Of a DNA stretch of 64,000 nt, positions 53,859 to 63,275 are shown one piece after another. Position numbers and translations under genes: made by a program. Each line of letters starts with the position of its first letter. The first letter of the stretch is position 1. A model generated the notes under the pieces. The model was not told the DNA's origin, ran no database searches, and was given only the letters and a program-made list of their open reading frames with translations. This DNA comes from Mesorhizobium loti CJ3sym (lineage in GTDB: Bacteria; Pseudomonadota; Alphaproteobacteria; Rhizobiales; Rhizobiaceae): assembly GCF_000472785.1 (NCBI RefSeq), contig NZ_AXAL01000009.1, positions 224,463 to 288,462 on the forward strand. The letters run 5' to 3'.

Positions 53859-54519
53859 TGGCAAGTCCCTGCAGCACCTGGTCGGTCGTCGCCGTCCAGC
53901 CGACGATGGCGCCCTGCGCGCGGATCATGGCGATGGCCGCCGTCTTGAACTCAGGGAAATAGCTTTCCGTCGCGTCTTCAGCGAGCAGGCATTCATAGCC
54001 GCGATCATTGGCCTCGCGCATCGTCGTCTGCACGCAGACTTCGGTGGTGACGCCGGCGAAAACCAGCTGCTGCGCGCCGAGCCGCTTGAGCTCATCACCA
54101 AAGCTCGTTGCATAGAAGGCTCCCTTGCCGGGTTTCTCGATGACGATCTCGCCAGGCAGCGGCTTGAGCTCGTCGAGGATTGCCGTACCCGGCTCGCCGA
54201 CGATCAGCACGCGGCCCATCGGCCCGACATCGCCGATGCGGATCGATGGATTGCCGCGGTTGCGCTTGGCCGGCGGCAGGTCGGAAAGGTCGGCCTTGTG
54301 GCACTCCATCGTATGGATGACCGGCAGGCCGGCGGCGCGGAAACCCTCGATCAATTTCTTCACCGTCGGCACGATGGCCGTAATCCGGCTGACATCGTTG
54401 CCGAGACTGGCACCAAAACCGCCGGGCTCGGCAAAGTCGCGCTGCATGTCGATGACGACCAGCGCCATCGTGTCGGGCTTGAACGCAAAGGCGAATGGTT
54501 GCGCATCGATTTCGGCCAT
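53851..54519 (-). CDS. Isochorismatase-like cysteine hydrolase, candidate triuret hydrolase (TrtA-like)
   Basis: A 222-residue cysteine hydrolase with the triad Asp24 (VVIDMQRDF), Lys129 (VIEKPGKGAF) and Cys162 (GVTTEVCVQTT). It is a clear paralogue of BiuH, encoded two genes upstream, with the same [22 protein letters not shown] core but a shorter N-terminus. A triuret hydrolase (TrtA) of this family, working together with BiuH and AtzF, has been described in Herbaspirillum; that precedent makes TrtA the best guess. A ureidoacrylate (RutB) or other amide hydrolase is the alternative. The start overlaps the ATPase stop by one base. Confidence 0.8.
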   Translation of the reverse strand: MAEIDAQPFAFAFKPDTMALVVIDMQRDFAEPGGFGASLGNDVSRITAIVPTVKKLIEGFRAAGLPVIHTMECHKADLSDLPPAKRNRGNPSIRIGDVGPMGRVLIVGEPGTAILDELKPLPGEIVIEKPGKGAFYATSFGDELKRLGAQQLVFAGVTTEVCVQTTMREANDRGYECLLAEDATESYFPEFKTAAIAMIRAQGAIVGWTATTDQVLQGLANG

Positions 54520-56042
54520 CAGTGATGTCCCGCCATATGCTCGCCGATGGTCTGCACACTCGCCTGCGCGATCGGCGTCTCATAGACCAGCGCGCCGTCC
54601 GACATGACGAAGATGCGATCAGACAGTTCCAGCAGCTCGTCGAGGTCTTCCGACATCAAAAGCACGGCCGCCCCGGCATTGCGCGCCTTCATGATGCGTG
54701 CGCGGATCTCGGCCACGGCCGAGAAATCGAGGCCGAAGCATGGATTGGAGACGATCAGCAAGTCGACCTCGCCGGTCAGTTCGCGCGCCAGCACCGCGCG
54801 CTGCACATTGCCGCCCGACAGCGAGGCGATGGGCGAGGACAGCGAGGCGGTCTTGACCTTGAATTGCTCGACCAGCCTGGCGCTGAACGCCCGGATGGCG
54901 CCGGCGCTTATCCAGCTTATCGGCCTGCCGTTGCCGTCGATGTCGAAGGTACGGAAAGAGATGTTCTCGGCCACCGTCATTTTCGGCGCGCAGGCATTCT
55001 TCAGCGGCTCCTCGGGAATGAGCCGTACGTGGAGCGCGCGCGCCTCGGCGCGCGTCGCCGCGTAGGCGGAACCGCGCACCAGCACTTCGCCGGCGTCGCG
55101 CGGCCGCTGTCCGGCCAGCACTTCCAGAAACTCCTTCTGGCCATTGCCGGAAATGCCGGCGATGCCGACGATCTCGCCGGAGCGCACGCCGAGGTCCTCG
55201 ATGCGGATCGACTTCAGACCGGTGCGGTCGGGCGCCTTCAGCGATTTGACCTTGAGCACGATCTCGGCGTCCGGTTTCGGTGCCGCACGGCTGTCGAGGG
55301 CGGCGATCGGCTGGTCGCCGATCATCATTGCCGCCATCGCCTTGTGGTCGAGATCGGCGACGCGGCCGGTTCCCGTCAGCTTGCCCTTGCGCAAAACGCT
55401 GACATCGTCGGCGAAGGCCGTGACCTCATGGAACTTGTGCGAGATCATCAGCACGGTCAGGTCGCCGGCTTTCGTCATGTCGCGCACAAGCCCCAGCACC
55501 TCCTGCGCCTCGCCGGGGGTCAGCACCGAGGTTGGTTCGTCCAGCACCAGGAAGGAGCGGCCGAGATAGAGCTGCTTGATGATTTCGAGCTTCTGCTTCT
55601 CGCCGGCGGCAAGCTCCGCCACCTTGACGTCAAGCGGCAGCTTGAACGGCATGCGCTCCATGAACACGCCGAGATCGCCACGCTCCTTGCGCCAGTCGAT
55701 GATGCCGGGAACCTTTTCGCGCGAGATGACGAGGTTTTCGGCACCGGTCAGCGAGGGCACCAGCGTAAAATGCTGGTAGACCATGCCGAGCCCGAGCGCC
55801 GAGGCGTCCTTTGGGCTGGCGATCTTAACCTCGCGGCCATCGACCAGCATGTCACCCGAGGTCGGGTGATAAAAACCCATCATGCATTTGACCAGCGTCG
55901 ACTTGCCGGCGCCGTTCTCGCCGAGCAGCGCGTGGAAGGAACCCGCCGGCACCTTCACCGACACGGCGTCCAGTGCCGTGAAGCCGCCGAAGCGCATGGT
56001 CATGCCGATTGTTTCGACGCCGACGGCTTTCCTTTCGCTCAT
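54519..56042 (-). CDS. BMP-family ABC transporter, two-domain ATP-binding protein
   Basis: A 507-residue tandem ATPase of the nucleoside/YufO type. Domain 1: Walker A LLGENGAGKSTLVKCM, MVYQHFTLVPSLTGAENL, Walker B LVLDEPTSVLTPGEA. Domain 2 has the degenerate P-loop GISGNGQKEFLEV typical of the group, signature SLSGGNVQRAVLAREL and LLIVSNPCFGLDF. It is placed between the two cysteine-hydrolase genes instead of beside its permeases, tying uptake and hydrolysis into one transcript. Confidence 0.93.
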   Translation of the reverse strand: MSERKAVGVETIGMTMRFGGFTALDAVSVKVPAGSFHALLGENGAGKSTLVKCMMGFYHPTSGDMLVDGREVKIASPKDASALGLGMVYQHFTLVPSLTGAENLVISREKVPGIIDWRKERGDLGVFMERMPFKLPLDVKVAELAAGEKQKLEIIKQLYLGRSFLVLDEPTSVLTPGEAQEVLGLVRDMTKAGDLTVLMISHKFHEVTAFADDVSVLRKGKLTGTGRVADLDHKAMAAMMIGDQPIAALDSRAAPKPDAEIVLKVKSLKAPDRTGLKSIRIEDLGVRSGEIVGIAGISGNGQKEFLEVLAGQRPRDAGEVLVRGSAYAATRAEARALHVRLIPEEPLKNACAPKMTVAENISFRTFDIDGNGRPISWISAGAIRAFSARLVEQFKVKTASLSSPIASLSGGNVQRAVLARELTGEVDLLIVSNPCFGLDFSAVAEIRARIMKARNAGAAVLLMSEDLDELLELSDRIFVMSDGALVYETPIAQASVQTIGEHMAGHH

Positions 56043-56052
56043 CGCGGCCTCC

Positions 56053-56754
56053 TCATGGCAACTGAGCCACGAGCGCCGTCGAATTCGACACCGTGCCGAA
56101 AACGCCGCCTTGCATCTTGATCATCTTGATCGCCGCCAGATGGTTGCCGTAATCGGTCGCCCCGCAGCAGTCCTCCAGCATCATGCACTCATAACCGCGG
56201 TCATTGGCCTCGCGCATGGTGGTGTGCACGCAGACATCCGTGGTGATGCCGGTCAGCACGATGTTCTGGATGCCGCGCTGGTTGAGGATCAACTCGAGGT
56301 CGGTGGCGCAGAATGAGCCCTTGCCCGGCTTGTCGATGATCGGCTCGCCCTCGATCGGGTAGAGGTCGGGAATGATGTCCCAGCCGGGCTCGCCGCGCAC
56401 CAGGATGCGCCCGCACGGACCGGGGTCGCCGATGCCGGCATTGATGCGGCGCGAGCGCCAGCGCTTGTTGGCCGGCAGGTCGGCAAGATCGGGCCGATGC
56501 CCCTCGCGCGTGTGGATGATGGTGTAGCCCTTGGCCCGCATCGCTGAGAGCACCGACTTGATCGGCTCGATCGGCGCCCGCACCAGCGACAAATCGTAAC
56601 CCATATGGTCGACATAGCCGCCCGGCCCGCAGAAATCGGTTTGCATGTCGATGATGATCAGCGCCGTGTTGTCGGGCCTGAGATCGCCATTGTACGGCCA
56701 TGGATAGGGTTCGGCGTCGATCGTGTGCTGGGTGATTTCGGCTCTGGCGTTCAC
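56053..56754 (-). CDS. biuH: Biuret hydrolase (biuret amidohydrolase)
   Basis: A 233-residue isochorismatase-like cysteine hydrolase converting biuret to allophanate and ammonia. Counting from the GTG at 56754, the catalytic residues are Asp36, Lys142 and Cys175, the positions I recall for BiuH of Rhizobium leguminosarum, and the sequence ([21 protein letters not shown] [39 protein letters not shown]) closely resembles it. The GTG has GGAG eight bases upstream and yields the right length; an ATG at 56772 overlaps the permease stop but lacks a ribosome site. Allophanate goes on to AtzF. Confidence 0.94.
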   Translation of the reverse strand: MNARAEITQHTIDAEPYPWPYNGDLRPDNTALIIIDMQTDFCGPGGYVDHMGYDLSLVRAPIEPIKSVLSAMRAKGYTIIHTREGHRPDLADLPANKRWRSRRINAGIGDPGPCGRILVRGEPGWDIIPDLYPIEGEPIIDKPGKGSFCATDLELILNQRGIQNIVLTGITTDVCVHTTMREANDRGYECMMLEDCCGATDYGNHLAAIKMIKMQGGVFGTVSNSTALVAQLP

Positions 56755-56768
56755 GGGCAAAACTCCAG

Positions 56769-57695
56769 TCATTTGGTGATCGACAATTCGCCCGGCGCGC
56801 CCGCAAGCGAGCGTGTCGGCGACGAGGTGGCGATCATGATGATGAGGGTTAGGATGTAGGGCGCGGCGTAGAACAGGTAGTAGCCTTGCGTGACGCCGAC
56901 CGATTGCAGCGCCGGCCCGAGCGCGCCCGCTCCGCCGAACAGCAGCGCAGCGGCAAAGCATCCGAGCGGATTCCAGCGCGCGAAGATGACCAGCGCCACC
57001 GCCATAAGGCCCTGTCCCGACGAGATGCGCTCGGTCCAGCTGCCGGGATAGTAGAGCGACAGATAGGCGCCGCCGATGCCGGCCAGCGCGCCGCCGACGC
57101 CAGTGGCGAGCAGCCGCACCGTGTCGGGGTTGAGACCCATGGCACGTGCGGCATCCGAACTGTCACCGACGACGCGCACGATCAGCCCGGCACGGGTGTT
57201 GCGGAAGGCCCACCACAGGATGACCGAAAGCACGGCGCCGATCAGGAACAGCACGTTGACATCGAGTGCCGCCTGCACCTGCGGAATGTCGGACCAGCCG
57301 CCGAACGAGATGGCCGGCAGGTTGGGCGCCTTTGGCTTGATGAACGGCTTGCCGAAGAAGAAGGCCAGCCCCGAACCGAACAGCATCAGCGCGATGCCGA
57401 TGGCGATGTCGTTGACCCCACGGAATTTGCAGATCCAGCCATGGAACAGGCCGAAGCACAGGCCGGCGAGGGCGGCGGCAAGCAGGCCGAGCCAGGGCGA
57501 GTTTGTCATTACCGCCACTCCATAGGCGGTCATGGCGCCGAAGACGAGCGTGCCTTCGAGCCCCAGATTGATGCGGCCGGAGCGCTCGGTGATCGCCTCA
57601 CCCAGCGAGACGAAGATGAAGGGCGTCGACACGCGGATGGCGCCGCCGAGTATGGCCAGCGGCACGCCCCAGAGGCCGATCTCGGTCGCGTCCAT
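56769..57695 (-). CDS. BMP-family ABC transporter permease, second
   Basis: A 308-residue permease of the YufQ/NupQ type: [20 protein letters not shown] is the family signature, followed by about nine hydrophobic segments ending [10 protein letters not shown]. It pairs with the permease encoded upstream; its ATG overlaps that stop by one base. Confidence 0.92.
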   Translation of the reverse strand: MDATEIGLWGVPLAILGGAIRVSTPFIFVSLGEAITERSGRINLGLEGTLVFGAMTAYGVAVMTNSPWLGLLAAALAGLCFGLFHGWICKFRGVNDIAIGIALMLFGSGLAFFFGKPFIKPKAPNLPAISFGGWSDIPQVQAALDVNVLFLIGAVLSVILWWAFRNTRAGLIVRVVGDSSDAARAMGLNPDTVRLLATGVGGALAGIGGAYLSLYYPGSWTERISSGQGLMAVALVIFARWNPLGCFAAALLFGGAGALGPALQSVGVTQGYYLFYAAPYILTLIIMIATSSPTRSLAGAPGELSITK

Positions 57696-58837
57696 CAGGC
57701 GGCTCCCCTTGCGAGATCGGGCCTCTTCCAAAGATCTGGGTTGAAGGCCTTGAAGCGGCCGTAAAAGGTTTCGCTGAACAGGATGACGATGAAGATCATG
57801 CCCTGCAGCACCAGCACGGTGGCGTCGGGCAGGTCCAGGCGGCGCTGGATCAGCCCGCCGGAGGCGTCGATGCCGCCGAGCAGGATGGCGACCGGGATGA
57901 TGGCCAGTGGGTTGTGGCGGGCCAGGAAGGCGACAAGGATGCCGGTGTAGCCATAGCCGGCGGCGAGCGAGGCATTGGCGCTGCCTTGAACGGCGGCGAC
58001 CTCCAGCATGCCCGCCAGTCCGGCGAAGCCGCCGGCCAGCGCGGTGAAGCCGACGATGAGCGGCCCGACCGCCAGCCCCTGCACCTGCGCCGCCCTCACA
58101 TTGCCGCCGGCGATGCGCGCGGCAAAGCCCCAGCGGGTCTTTTCGATGAGCACCCAGGAGAGGATGCAGGCGACGACGCCGACGACCAGGCCCCAATGCA
58201 CGTCCATGCCCGGAATGTTGCCGATGCGGTAGATATCCGCCAGCGGCTGCGTCGACGGCTTGTTGAGCGAGGCCGGGTCGCGCAGTGGCCCTTCCACCAG
58301 CTGGTTCATCAGCGCGATGGCGATGTAGGCCATCAACAGGCTGGAGATCGTTTCATTCACAGCCCGGTAGTGGCGTAGCGCGCCGACGGCACCGATCCAG
58401 ATGCCGCCGGCGGCCATGCCCGCCACGCCCATGGCAAGAATGACGACGAAGGACGGTGCGCCGCTGAGCGCGACGCCGATTGCCGCGGCGCCGACGCCGC
58501 CGAGCACGATGGCGCCCTCGCCGCCGATGACGACAAGGCCGAGCCGCGCCGGCAGCGCCACGCAGAGCGCCGCCAGCAGCAGCGGTGCGGCCCGCGACAG
58601 CGAGTTCTGCACCGAGAACCACGAGCCGAAGCCACCCCGCCACATGGTCTCGTAAAGCAAGATCGGCGACTTGCCGACAGCCAAGATGAACAGGCTGAAC
58701 AACGCCATGCCGACGATCAGCGCCACCAGCGGAATGACAAAGGCTTCCGCCCGCCGCGCGATCCATTCCAGCGCCGGAGGATATCCCCTGGCGCCGAACA
58801 GTGCCGGCATGCCGGCTCCTGTCACCGTATCCGTCAT
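57695..58837 (-). CDS. BMP-family ABC transporter permease, first
   Basis: A 380-residue permease of the YufP/NupP type with around ten hydrophobic segments: SLSRAAPLLLAALCVALPAR, LVVIGGEGAIVLGG and GYGYTGILVAFLARHNPLAI are characteristic. It lies 18 bases after the binding-protein gene. Confidence 0.92.
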   Translation of the reverse strand: MTDTVTGAGMPALFGARGYPPALEWIARRAEAFVIPLVALIVGMALFSLFILAVGKSPILLYETMWRGGFGSWFSVQNSLSRAAPLLLAALCVALPARLGLVVIGGEGAIVLGGVGAAAIGVALSGAPSFVVILAMGVAGMAAGGIWIGAVGALRHYRAVNETISSLLMAYIAIALMNQLVEGPLRDPASLNKPSTQPLADIYRIGNIPGMDVHWGLVVGVVACILSWVLIEKTRWGFAARIAGGNVRAAQVQGLAVGPLIVGFTALAGGFAGLAGMLEVAAVQGSANASLAAGYGYTGILVAFLARHNPLAIIPVAILLGGIDASGGLIQRRLDLPDATVLVLQGMIFIVILFSETFYGRFKAFNPDLWKRPDLARGAA

Positions 58838-58855
58838 CGCTCGGTTCCCCTCAGA

Positions 58856-59983
58856 TCACGCGGTCGAGCCGACGACGCCCTCGACCAGATAGTCCATGCT
58901 TTCGAGCTCGATGGCGGTTTCGACGAACGCCTGGCCCGCGGTGGCGACGACGACGCCCTTGTTGCTCTTCAACGGTCCCTTGATGACGGCGAAGCCGCCC
59001 TTCATCATCTCGGCCAATGTTGCGTCGAACTGCTTGCGCGCCGGCTCGCCGACGGCGGGGCCAAGCGGGCTCATCTTGACGAAGCCGTCGGCAAGGCCGC
59101 CACGCGTGAAGTTCGGCAGCGGCGTGCCGGCCGTCAGATCGTCGACGAACATCTTGTAGACCTTGGCCCAGTTCCACTCGGCGCCGGTGAGATATTTTTC
59201 CGGCGCCAGCGGGCTCTGGTTGGCATGGTAGCCGCAGACGAAAGCGCCGCGCCCGGCGGCCGTCTCGACCACCACTTTCGGGCTGTCGACATGGCAGGTG
59301 ATGACGTCGGCGCCCTGGTCGACCAGCGCGTTGGTGGCTTCTGCTTCCTTGACCGCCAGCGACCATTCGCCGGTGAAGATCACCTGGCAAGTGATGGTCG
59401 GATCGACCGAGCGCGCGCCGAGCAGGAAGGAGTTGATGTTGAGCAGCACCTGCGGAATCGGTTTGGCTGCGACGAAACCGAGCTTCTTGGTCTTCGATGT
59501 GTGGCCGGCGACGACGCCGTTGAGATACTGGCCCATGCCGATATAGCCGAAATAGGAGCCGGCATTGATCGGATGCTTGGTCTTGTCCCACATGCCGCCG
59601 CAATGGCGGAACTGGACGTCGGGAAACTTTTTGCACATGGCCAGCATGTGGGGGTCGAAATAGCCGAACGAGGTCGGGAAGATCAGCGAGGCGCCGTCCA
59701 GATTGATCATCGATTCCATCGTCTTCTGGACATCGACCGTCTCCGGTACGTTCTCCTCTTCGACGACGGTAATGCCATCGATGCCTTTCAACGTCGCCGC
59801 GCCCTCGGCATGCGCCTGATTATAACCGTAATCGTCCTTCGGACCGACATAGATGAAGCCGACGGTCGCCGTGGCGGCAAAGGCCCGCGAAAGCGGAAAG
59901 GACGCCGAAGCCAGGCCGAGCGCCGCCCCAACGGCTGACGTCTTGAGCAACTGGCGGCGGGTAAGCATGAAACGGTCGGTCAT
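58856..59983 (-). CDS. BMP-family (basic membrane protein) ABC substrate-binding protein
   Basis: A 375-residue periplasmic protein with a twin-arginine signal (TRRQLLKTSAVGAALG, ending SRAFA). The mature fold is that of PnrA/Bmp nucleoside-binding proteins: VGFIYVGPKDDYGYNQAHAEG, SLIFPTSFGYFDPHMLAMC and YFGYIGMGQYLNGVVAG. Known members bind purine nucleosides or bases; here the ligand is more likely biuret, triuret or a purine breakdown product (inference from neighbours). AGAGGAG precedes the ATG. First gene of the eight-gene operon. Confidence 0.93.
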   Translation of the reverse strand: MTDRFMLTRRQLLKTSAVGAALGLASASFPLSRAFAATATVGFIYVGPKDDYGYNQAHAEGAATLKGIDGITVVEEENVPETVDVQKTMESMINLDGASLIFPTSFGYFDPHMLAMCKKFPDVQFRHCGGMWDKTKHPINAGSYFGYIGMGQYLNGVVAGHTSKTKKLGFVAAKPIPQVLLNINSFLLGARSVDPTITCQVIFTGEWSLAVKEAEATNALVDQGADVITCHVDSPKVVVETAAGRGAFVCGYHANQSPLAPEKYLTGAEWNWAKVYKMFVDDLTAGTPLPNFTRGGLADGFVKMSPLGPAVGEPARKQFDATLAEMMKGGFAVIKGPLKSNKGVVVATAGQAFVETAIELESMDYLVEGVVGSTA

Positions 59984-60269
59984 GTTAATGCTCCTCTTTA
60001 AGGGCCCCTCAGGAAGCCGGTTAACGCCTCGATAAGAAAGTGTATGCAATCATCGTGCCAAATCAATAACGTGATTTTATGCTGTAAAAACAGCGCATGA
60101 CGTCTTTCGCAGTGCACAAGCCAAAGGCAATTGCATGCACTTTTTGCCATGAAAATAGCCAATTTGACAGGCAGATTAAAACATAGGCATAGAGGGTGCG
60201 AACTGAGTCGTGGTGTTGTGCGGCGGCTTGATTTCATGGCGCCGGATGTCAAAGGCAGGGGAGGCAGTC
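59984..60269. promoter_or_regulatory. Divergent promoter region of the biuret operon and GntR gene
   Basis: This 286-base, relatively AT-rich region holds two 14-base sites in inverted orientation: AAAGTGTATGCAAT at 60037-60050 and ATTGCATGCACTTT at 60130-60143, which differ at one position when aligned. Each contains a TGYATGCA-like near-palindrome as expected for an FCD-type GntR regulator. They are 79 bases apart, which would allow looping. Confidence 0.65.
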
Positions 60270-60974
60270 GTGTCGGGAAAACGCAGCTTGATCCGGTCGG
60301 GCACGACCGTCGATCAGATGGTGCGGGCGATCGGCGACCGCATCGTCACCGGCGTGCTGCGGCCCGGCGAAAAGCTCGATGAAGCGTCGCTTGCGACCCG
60401 CTTCGAGGTGTCACGCACGCCGGTGCGCGAGGCACTCGGCCAGCTTAGCGCCATGGGCCTTGTCGAAAGGCGGCCGAACCGAGGCGCCATTGTTGCCGTG
60501 GTGACGCAGGAGCATCTCGCCTCGATGTTCGAAAGCATGGCCGAGCTGGAAGGGATTTGCGCGCGCTTCTGCGCAGAACGCATGACCGGTGGCGAGCGCC
60601 GTGCACTGGAGGTCGAACATCAGGCCTCGGCCCGTCTCGTGCGGCTTGGCGCGGAGGAAGACTATGAATATTTCAACACCGAGTTCCACACCCGGCTCTA
60701 TCGCGGCGCCCACAGCACCCACATCTACGAACTGACGGTGATGACGCGCAGCCGGTTGGCGCCCTTCCGCCGCGCACAGTTCAGGCTTTCTGGTCGTCTG
60801 GCCAAGTCCTGGCAGGAGCACGACGCCATCGTCACCGCGATCCTGCGTGGTGACGGTGCTAGCGCGGGTATCGCAGCAAAGAACCATGTCTCCATCGTCA
60901 GCGAGGCCAGCGCCGTGTTTGCAGCGGTCGATCCCGCAAGTCCAAAGGCAGGCTTGGCCGAGCTACCTTCGTAA
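60270..60974 (+). CDS. GntR-family (FCD) transcriptional regulator
   Basis: A 234-residue regulator with an N-terminal winged helix (RPGEKLDEASLATRFEVSRT, PVREALGQLSAMGLVERRPNRG) and an all-helical FCD ligand domain whose metal-binding pattern (FNTEFHTRLY, later KNHVSIV) is visible. GGGGAGG lies five bases before the GTG at 60270, which fixes the start against upstream ATG/GTG codons. Divergent from the biuret/BMP operon, it probably represses it until a substrate-derived ligand appears. It converges with the aldehyde dehydrogenase gene. Confidence 0.9.
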   Translation: MSGKRSLIRSGTTVDQMVRAIGDRIVTGVLRPGEKLDEASLATRFEVSRTPVREALGQLSAMGLVERRPNRGAIVAVVTQEHLASMFESMAELEGICARFCAERMTGGERRALEVEHQASARLVRLGAEEDYEYFNTEFHTRLYRGAHSTHIYELTVMTRSRLAPFRRAQFRLSGRLAKSWQEHDAIVTAILRGDGASAGIAAKNHVSIVSEASAVFAAVDPASPKAGLAELPS

Positions 60975-61004
60975 CCAGCGGCCTGGGTGCAGCTTAGGTG
61001 CACC

Positions 61005-62513
61005 TCATACGTGCTTGCGGCCGCCGGTTTCGCGGAACCAGCTGTCGGGATAGGGGTACCACCATTCCTGGATTGCCGGTCTGTGGTCGATGATCACCAT
61101 CTTCGAGCGACGGAAGGCATCGAGCCCCTGCCGTCCCAGTTCTCGGCCAAGGCCTGAGGCCTTCCAGCCGCCGAAGGGCAAGGCGTCATTGTCGATGAGG
61201 GGATTGTTGACCCAGACCATGCCGGCCTCGAGCCGTTCGGCTGCTTCATGTGCCTCGGCGAGATCCGTGGTGAACACCGAGGCGCCGAGCCCGAACGGGC
61301 TGTCATTGGCCAGCCGGATCGCCTCGTCGAAATCCTTGACCCGGCAGATCGCGGCAACCGGGCCGAAGCACTCCTCGCGCACGATCGCCATGTCTGGGGT
61401 GACGCCGGTGAGGATCGTCGGCTCATAGAACCAGCCGGTGTTGTGCGCCGGCGGAATGCGGCCGCCGGTCACTGCCTTGGCGCCATGTGCGATGGCGTCG
61501 TCGACAAGGCGCATGACTTTCGCACGGGCAGCCTCGCTGACCAGCGGGCCGATCTCGGTCTTGTCCATGCCGTTGCCGATGCGCAGCGCCCGCGTCCTTT
61601 CGGCGAACAGCTCGACGAAGCGGTCATGCACAGCGTCGACGACGAAAAAGCGCTCGGCCGAGGTGCAGACCTGGCCAGTGAGGTGGAAGGCGGCTGTGAC
61701 GCTGCCTGCCGCCGCGACCTCCAGCGGCGCGTGCTCGCTGATGATCAGCGGATCGCTGCCGCCGGCCTCGATGACGCAAGGTTTCATGCGTTCGGCGCAA
61801 GCCACCGCCACCGCCTTGCCGGCGGCAACCGAGCCGGTGAAGGCAACGGCATGGGTGCGCTCGGAGGCGATCAGCGCCTGCGCGGTGGCGGCCGCGCCGG
61901 GGAGGCAGGAGACGAGGCCTTCCGGCAGCGAGCGGAACACAGTCATGTAGTCCAGCGTCGACAGTGTCGTTGCCTCGGCCGGCTTGATGATGCAGGCATT
62001 GCCGGCGGCGAGCGACGCGGCAACCGTCCAGCACATCAGCAGGATCGGGAAGTTGTAAGGCATGATGTGCACGGAGACGCCATAGGGCTCGTAGCGCGCA
62101 TACTGGAGCGAGCCGGCCTGCGTCGTGCCGGCGATCTTGCCGGCATCGTCGCGCGCCATCTCGGCATAGTAGCGGAAGATCGGCGCGCAATTGGCGATCT
62201 CGCCGATCGCTTCCGGATAGGGCTTGCCCATCTCGCGCACCATCAGCTCGGCGCAGCGAGTGAAGTCCGCCGCCTCGATGGCGTTGGCGACGGCGTGCAG
62301 GTGCTTGGCCCGGCTCTTGGCGTCGAGTTTTTTCCAGGCAAGTTGCGCCAGGGTCGCCGCGTTGAGCACGGCGTCGATCTCGCCATCGCTGGCGGGCGCG
62401 ATCGCACCGACGGTGTCCAGCGTCGCGGGATCGATCACCGGTTTTGTCGTGCCGGCCATCGACCGGTAGTCGGGATTGACGAAGAAAGTCGGCCGATCGG
62501 GCGAGAAATGCAT
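61005..62513 (-). CDS. Aldehyde dehydrogenase family protein
   Basis: A 502-residue NAD(P)-dependent aldehyde dehydrogenase. Catalytic residues: Cys283 (GQVCTSAERFF), Glu249 (VIEAGGSDPLI) and Asn154 (MPYNFPILL). The motif is EAGGS where most relatives read ELGGS. The C-terminus is extended (IQEWWYPYPDSWFRETGGRK), reminiscent of betaine-, sulfo- or lactaldehyde-type members. AAGGAGG before the ATG gives a firm start. Last gene of the operon with three cupins; the aldehyde substrate is unknown. Confidence 0.93.
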   Translation of the reverse strand: MHFSPDRPTFFVNPDYRSMAGTTKPVIDPATLDTVGAIAPASDGEIDAVLNAATLAQLAWKKLDAKSRAKHLHAVANAIEAADFTRCAELMVREMGKPYPEAIGEIANCAPIFRYYAEMARDDAGKIAGTTQAGSLQYARYEPYGVSVHIMPYNFPILLMCWTVAASLAAGNACIIKPAEATTLSTLDYMTVFRSLPEGLVSCLPGAAATAQALIASERTHAVAFTGSVAAGKAVAVACAERMKPCVIEAGGSDPLIISEHAPLEVAAAGSVTAAFHLTGQVCTSAERFFVVDAVHDRFVELFAERTRALRIGNGMDKTEIGPLVSEAARAKVMRLVDDAIAHGAKAVTGGRIPPAHNTGWFYEPTILTGVTPDMAIVREECFGPVAAICRVKDFDEAIRLANDSPFGLGASVFTTDLAEAHEAAERLEAGMVWVNNPLIDNDALPFGGWKASGLGRELGRQGLDAFRRSKMVIIDHRPAIQEWWYPYPDSWFRETGGRKHV

Positions 62514-62545
62514 TTTCGTCCTCCTTGAAGACTGATCGAGAAGGC

Positions 62546-62890
62546 TCAGCGGATCATGTAGACCTTCTTGATCGTCTCATGGACGGTGCAGACGCCTTTC
62601 CAGTCCTGCGGAAAGAAGGCTGCCGTGTCGGGCTCGATCTCGATGACCTCGCCGGATTCATGGACATAGGTGCAGCGCCCTTCGAGGAAGTGGCAGAACT
62701 CGTCGCGGGTGACATGGCAATGCCATTTGCCTGGCGTGCAGACCCACAGCCCACATTCGGAGCGGCCTTCCGGTCCCTTGTAGAGCAGCTTGCCCGAAGT
62801 GTGGGACTCACCCTCGATCATGGTCGGGATGACGCCCCAGTCGACGAGGTCGGTAATCGCGAGGGGGGATTGCATGATGGGCGTGGTCAT
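62546..62890 (-). CDS. DUF861-type cupin A
   Basis: A 114-residue single cupin of the EutQ/ureidoglycine-aminohydrolase-like group: GLWVCTPGKWHCHVTRDEFC, HFLEGRCTYVHESGEVIEI and the FFPQDWKG motif. It lies 32 bases before the aldehyde dehydrogenase gene. A paralogue of the next two genes. Whether it is an enzyme or a binding protein cannot be told. Confidence 0.85.
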   Translation of the reverse strand: MTTPIMQSPLAITDLVDWGVIPTMIEGESHTSGKLLYKGPEGRSECGLWVCTPGKWHCHVTRDEFCHFLEGRCTYVHESGEVIEIEPDTAAFFPQDWKGVCTVHETIKKVYMIR

Positions 62891-62912
62891 ATCTATTTCC
62901 TTGAAATGGGGC

Positions 62913-63254
62913 TCACCGGCACATGAAGGCCTTGGTCAGCGTTTGCGTGATGATCGAAATGCCGGTCCAGCCGGCGGGGAAGAAAACGAGTGTGCCGGCC
63001 TCGACCGGAATCTGTTCGCCACTCTCGTGGGCATAGCTGCCGTGGCCCGACAGGAAGTGGCAGAACTCGTCGGCGGCAAAGGTGACCTTGCGGGTGCCCG
63101 GCGTGCAGGACCACAGGCCGCATTCGCTCGATCCGTCCGGATTTTTCGAGAGGATCCTGCCCGATGCGCGCGGTGCGCCGGCGAGCGTGTTGGCGCCTGC
63201 GCCCCAATCCTCCAGTTCCACGTTCGAGGCGTCGGGCCAATGCGGTGTCGACAT
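62913..63254 (-). CDS. DUF861-type cupin B
   Basis: A 113-residue cupin paralogue: GLWSCTPGTRKVTFAADEFC, HFLSGHGSYAHESGEQIPV, FFPAGWTGISIITQTLTKAF. It is the most divergent of the three (TFAADEFCHF and IITQTL replace the VHET segment of A and C). The ATG at 63254 with GGAG upstream is the start; the longer frame runs into a palindromic repeat. Confidence 0.85.
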   Translation of the reverse strand: MSTPHWPDASNVELEDWGAGANTLAGAPRASGRILSKNPDGSSECGLWSCTPGTRKVTFAADEFCHFLSGHGSYAHESGEQIPVEAGTLVFFPAGWTGISIITQTLTKAFMCR

Positions 63255-63275
63255 GTCTTGCTCCGATTCTTGCCT

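Noticed and set aside
54495..56120. Plus-strand frame of 541 codons
   Set aside because: It is the mirror of the ABC ATPase gene, with low-complexity composition and no motifs.
56053..56754. RutB ureidoacrylate hydrolase of the pyrimidine pathway
   Set aside because: No other rut genes are near, and sequence and residue numbering agree with BiuH; AtzF downstream supports biuret.
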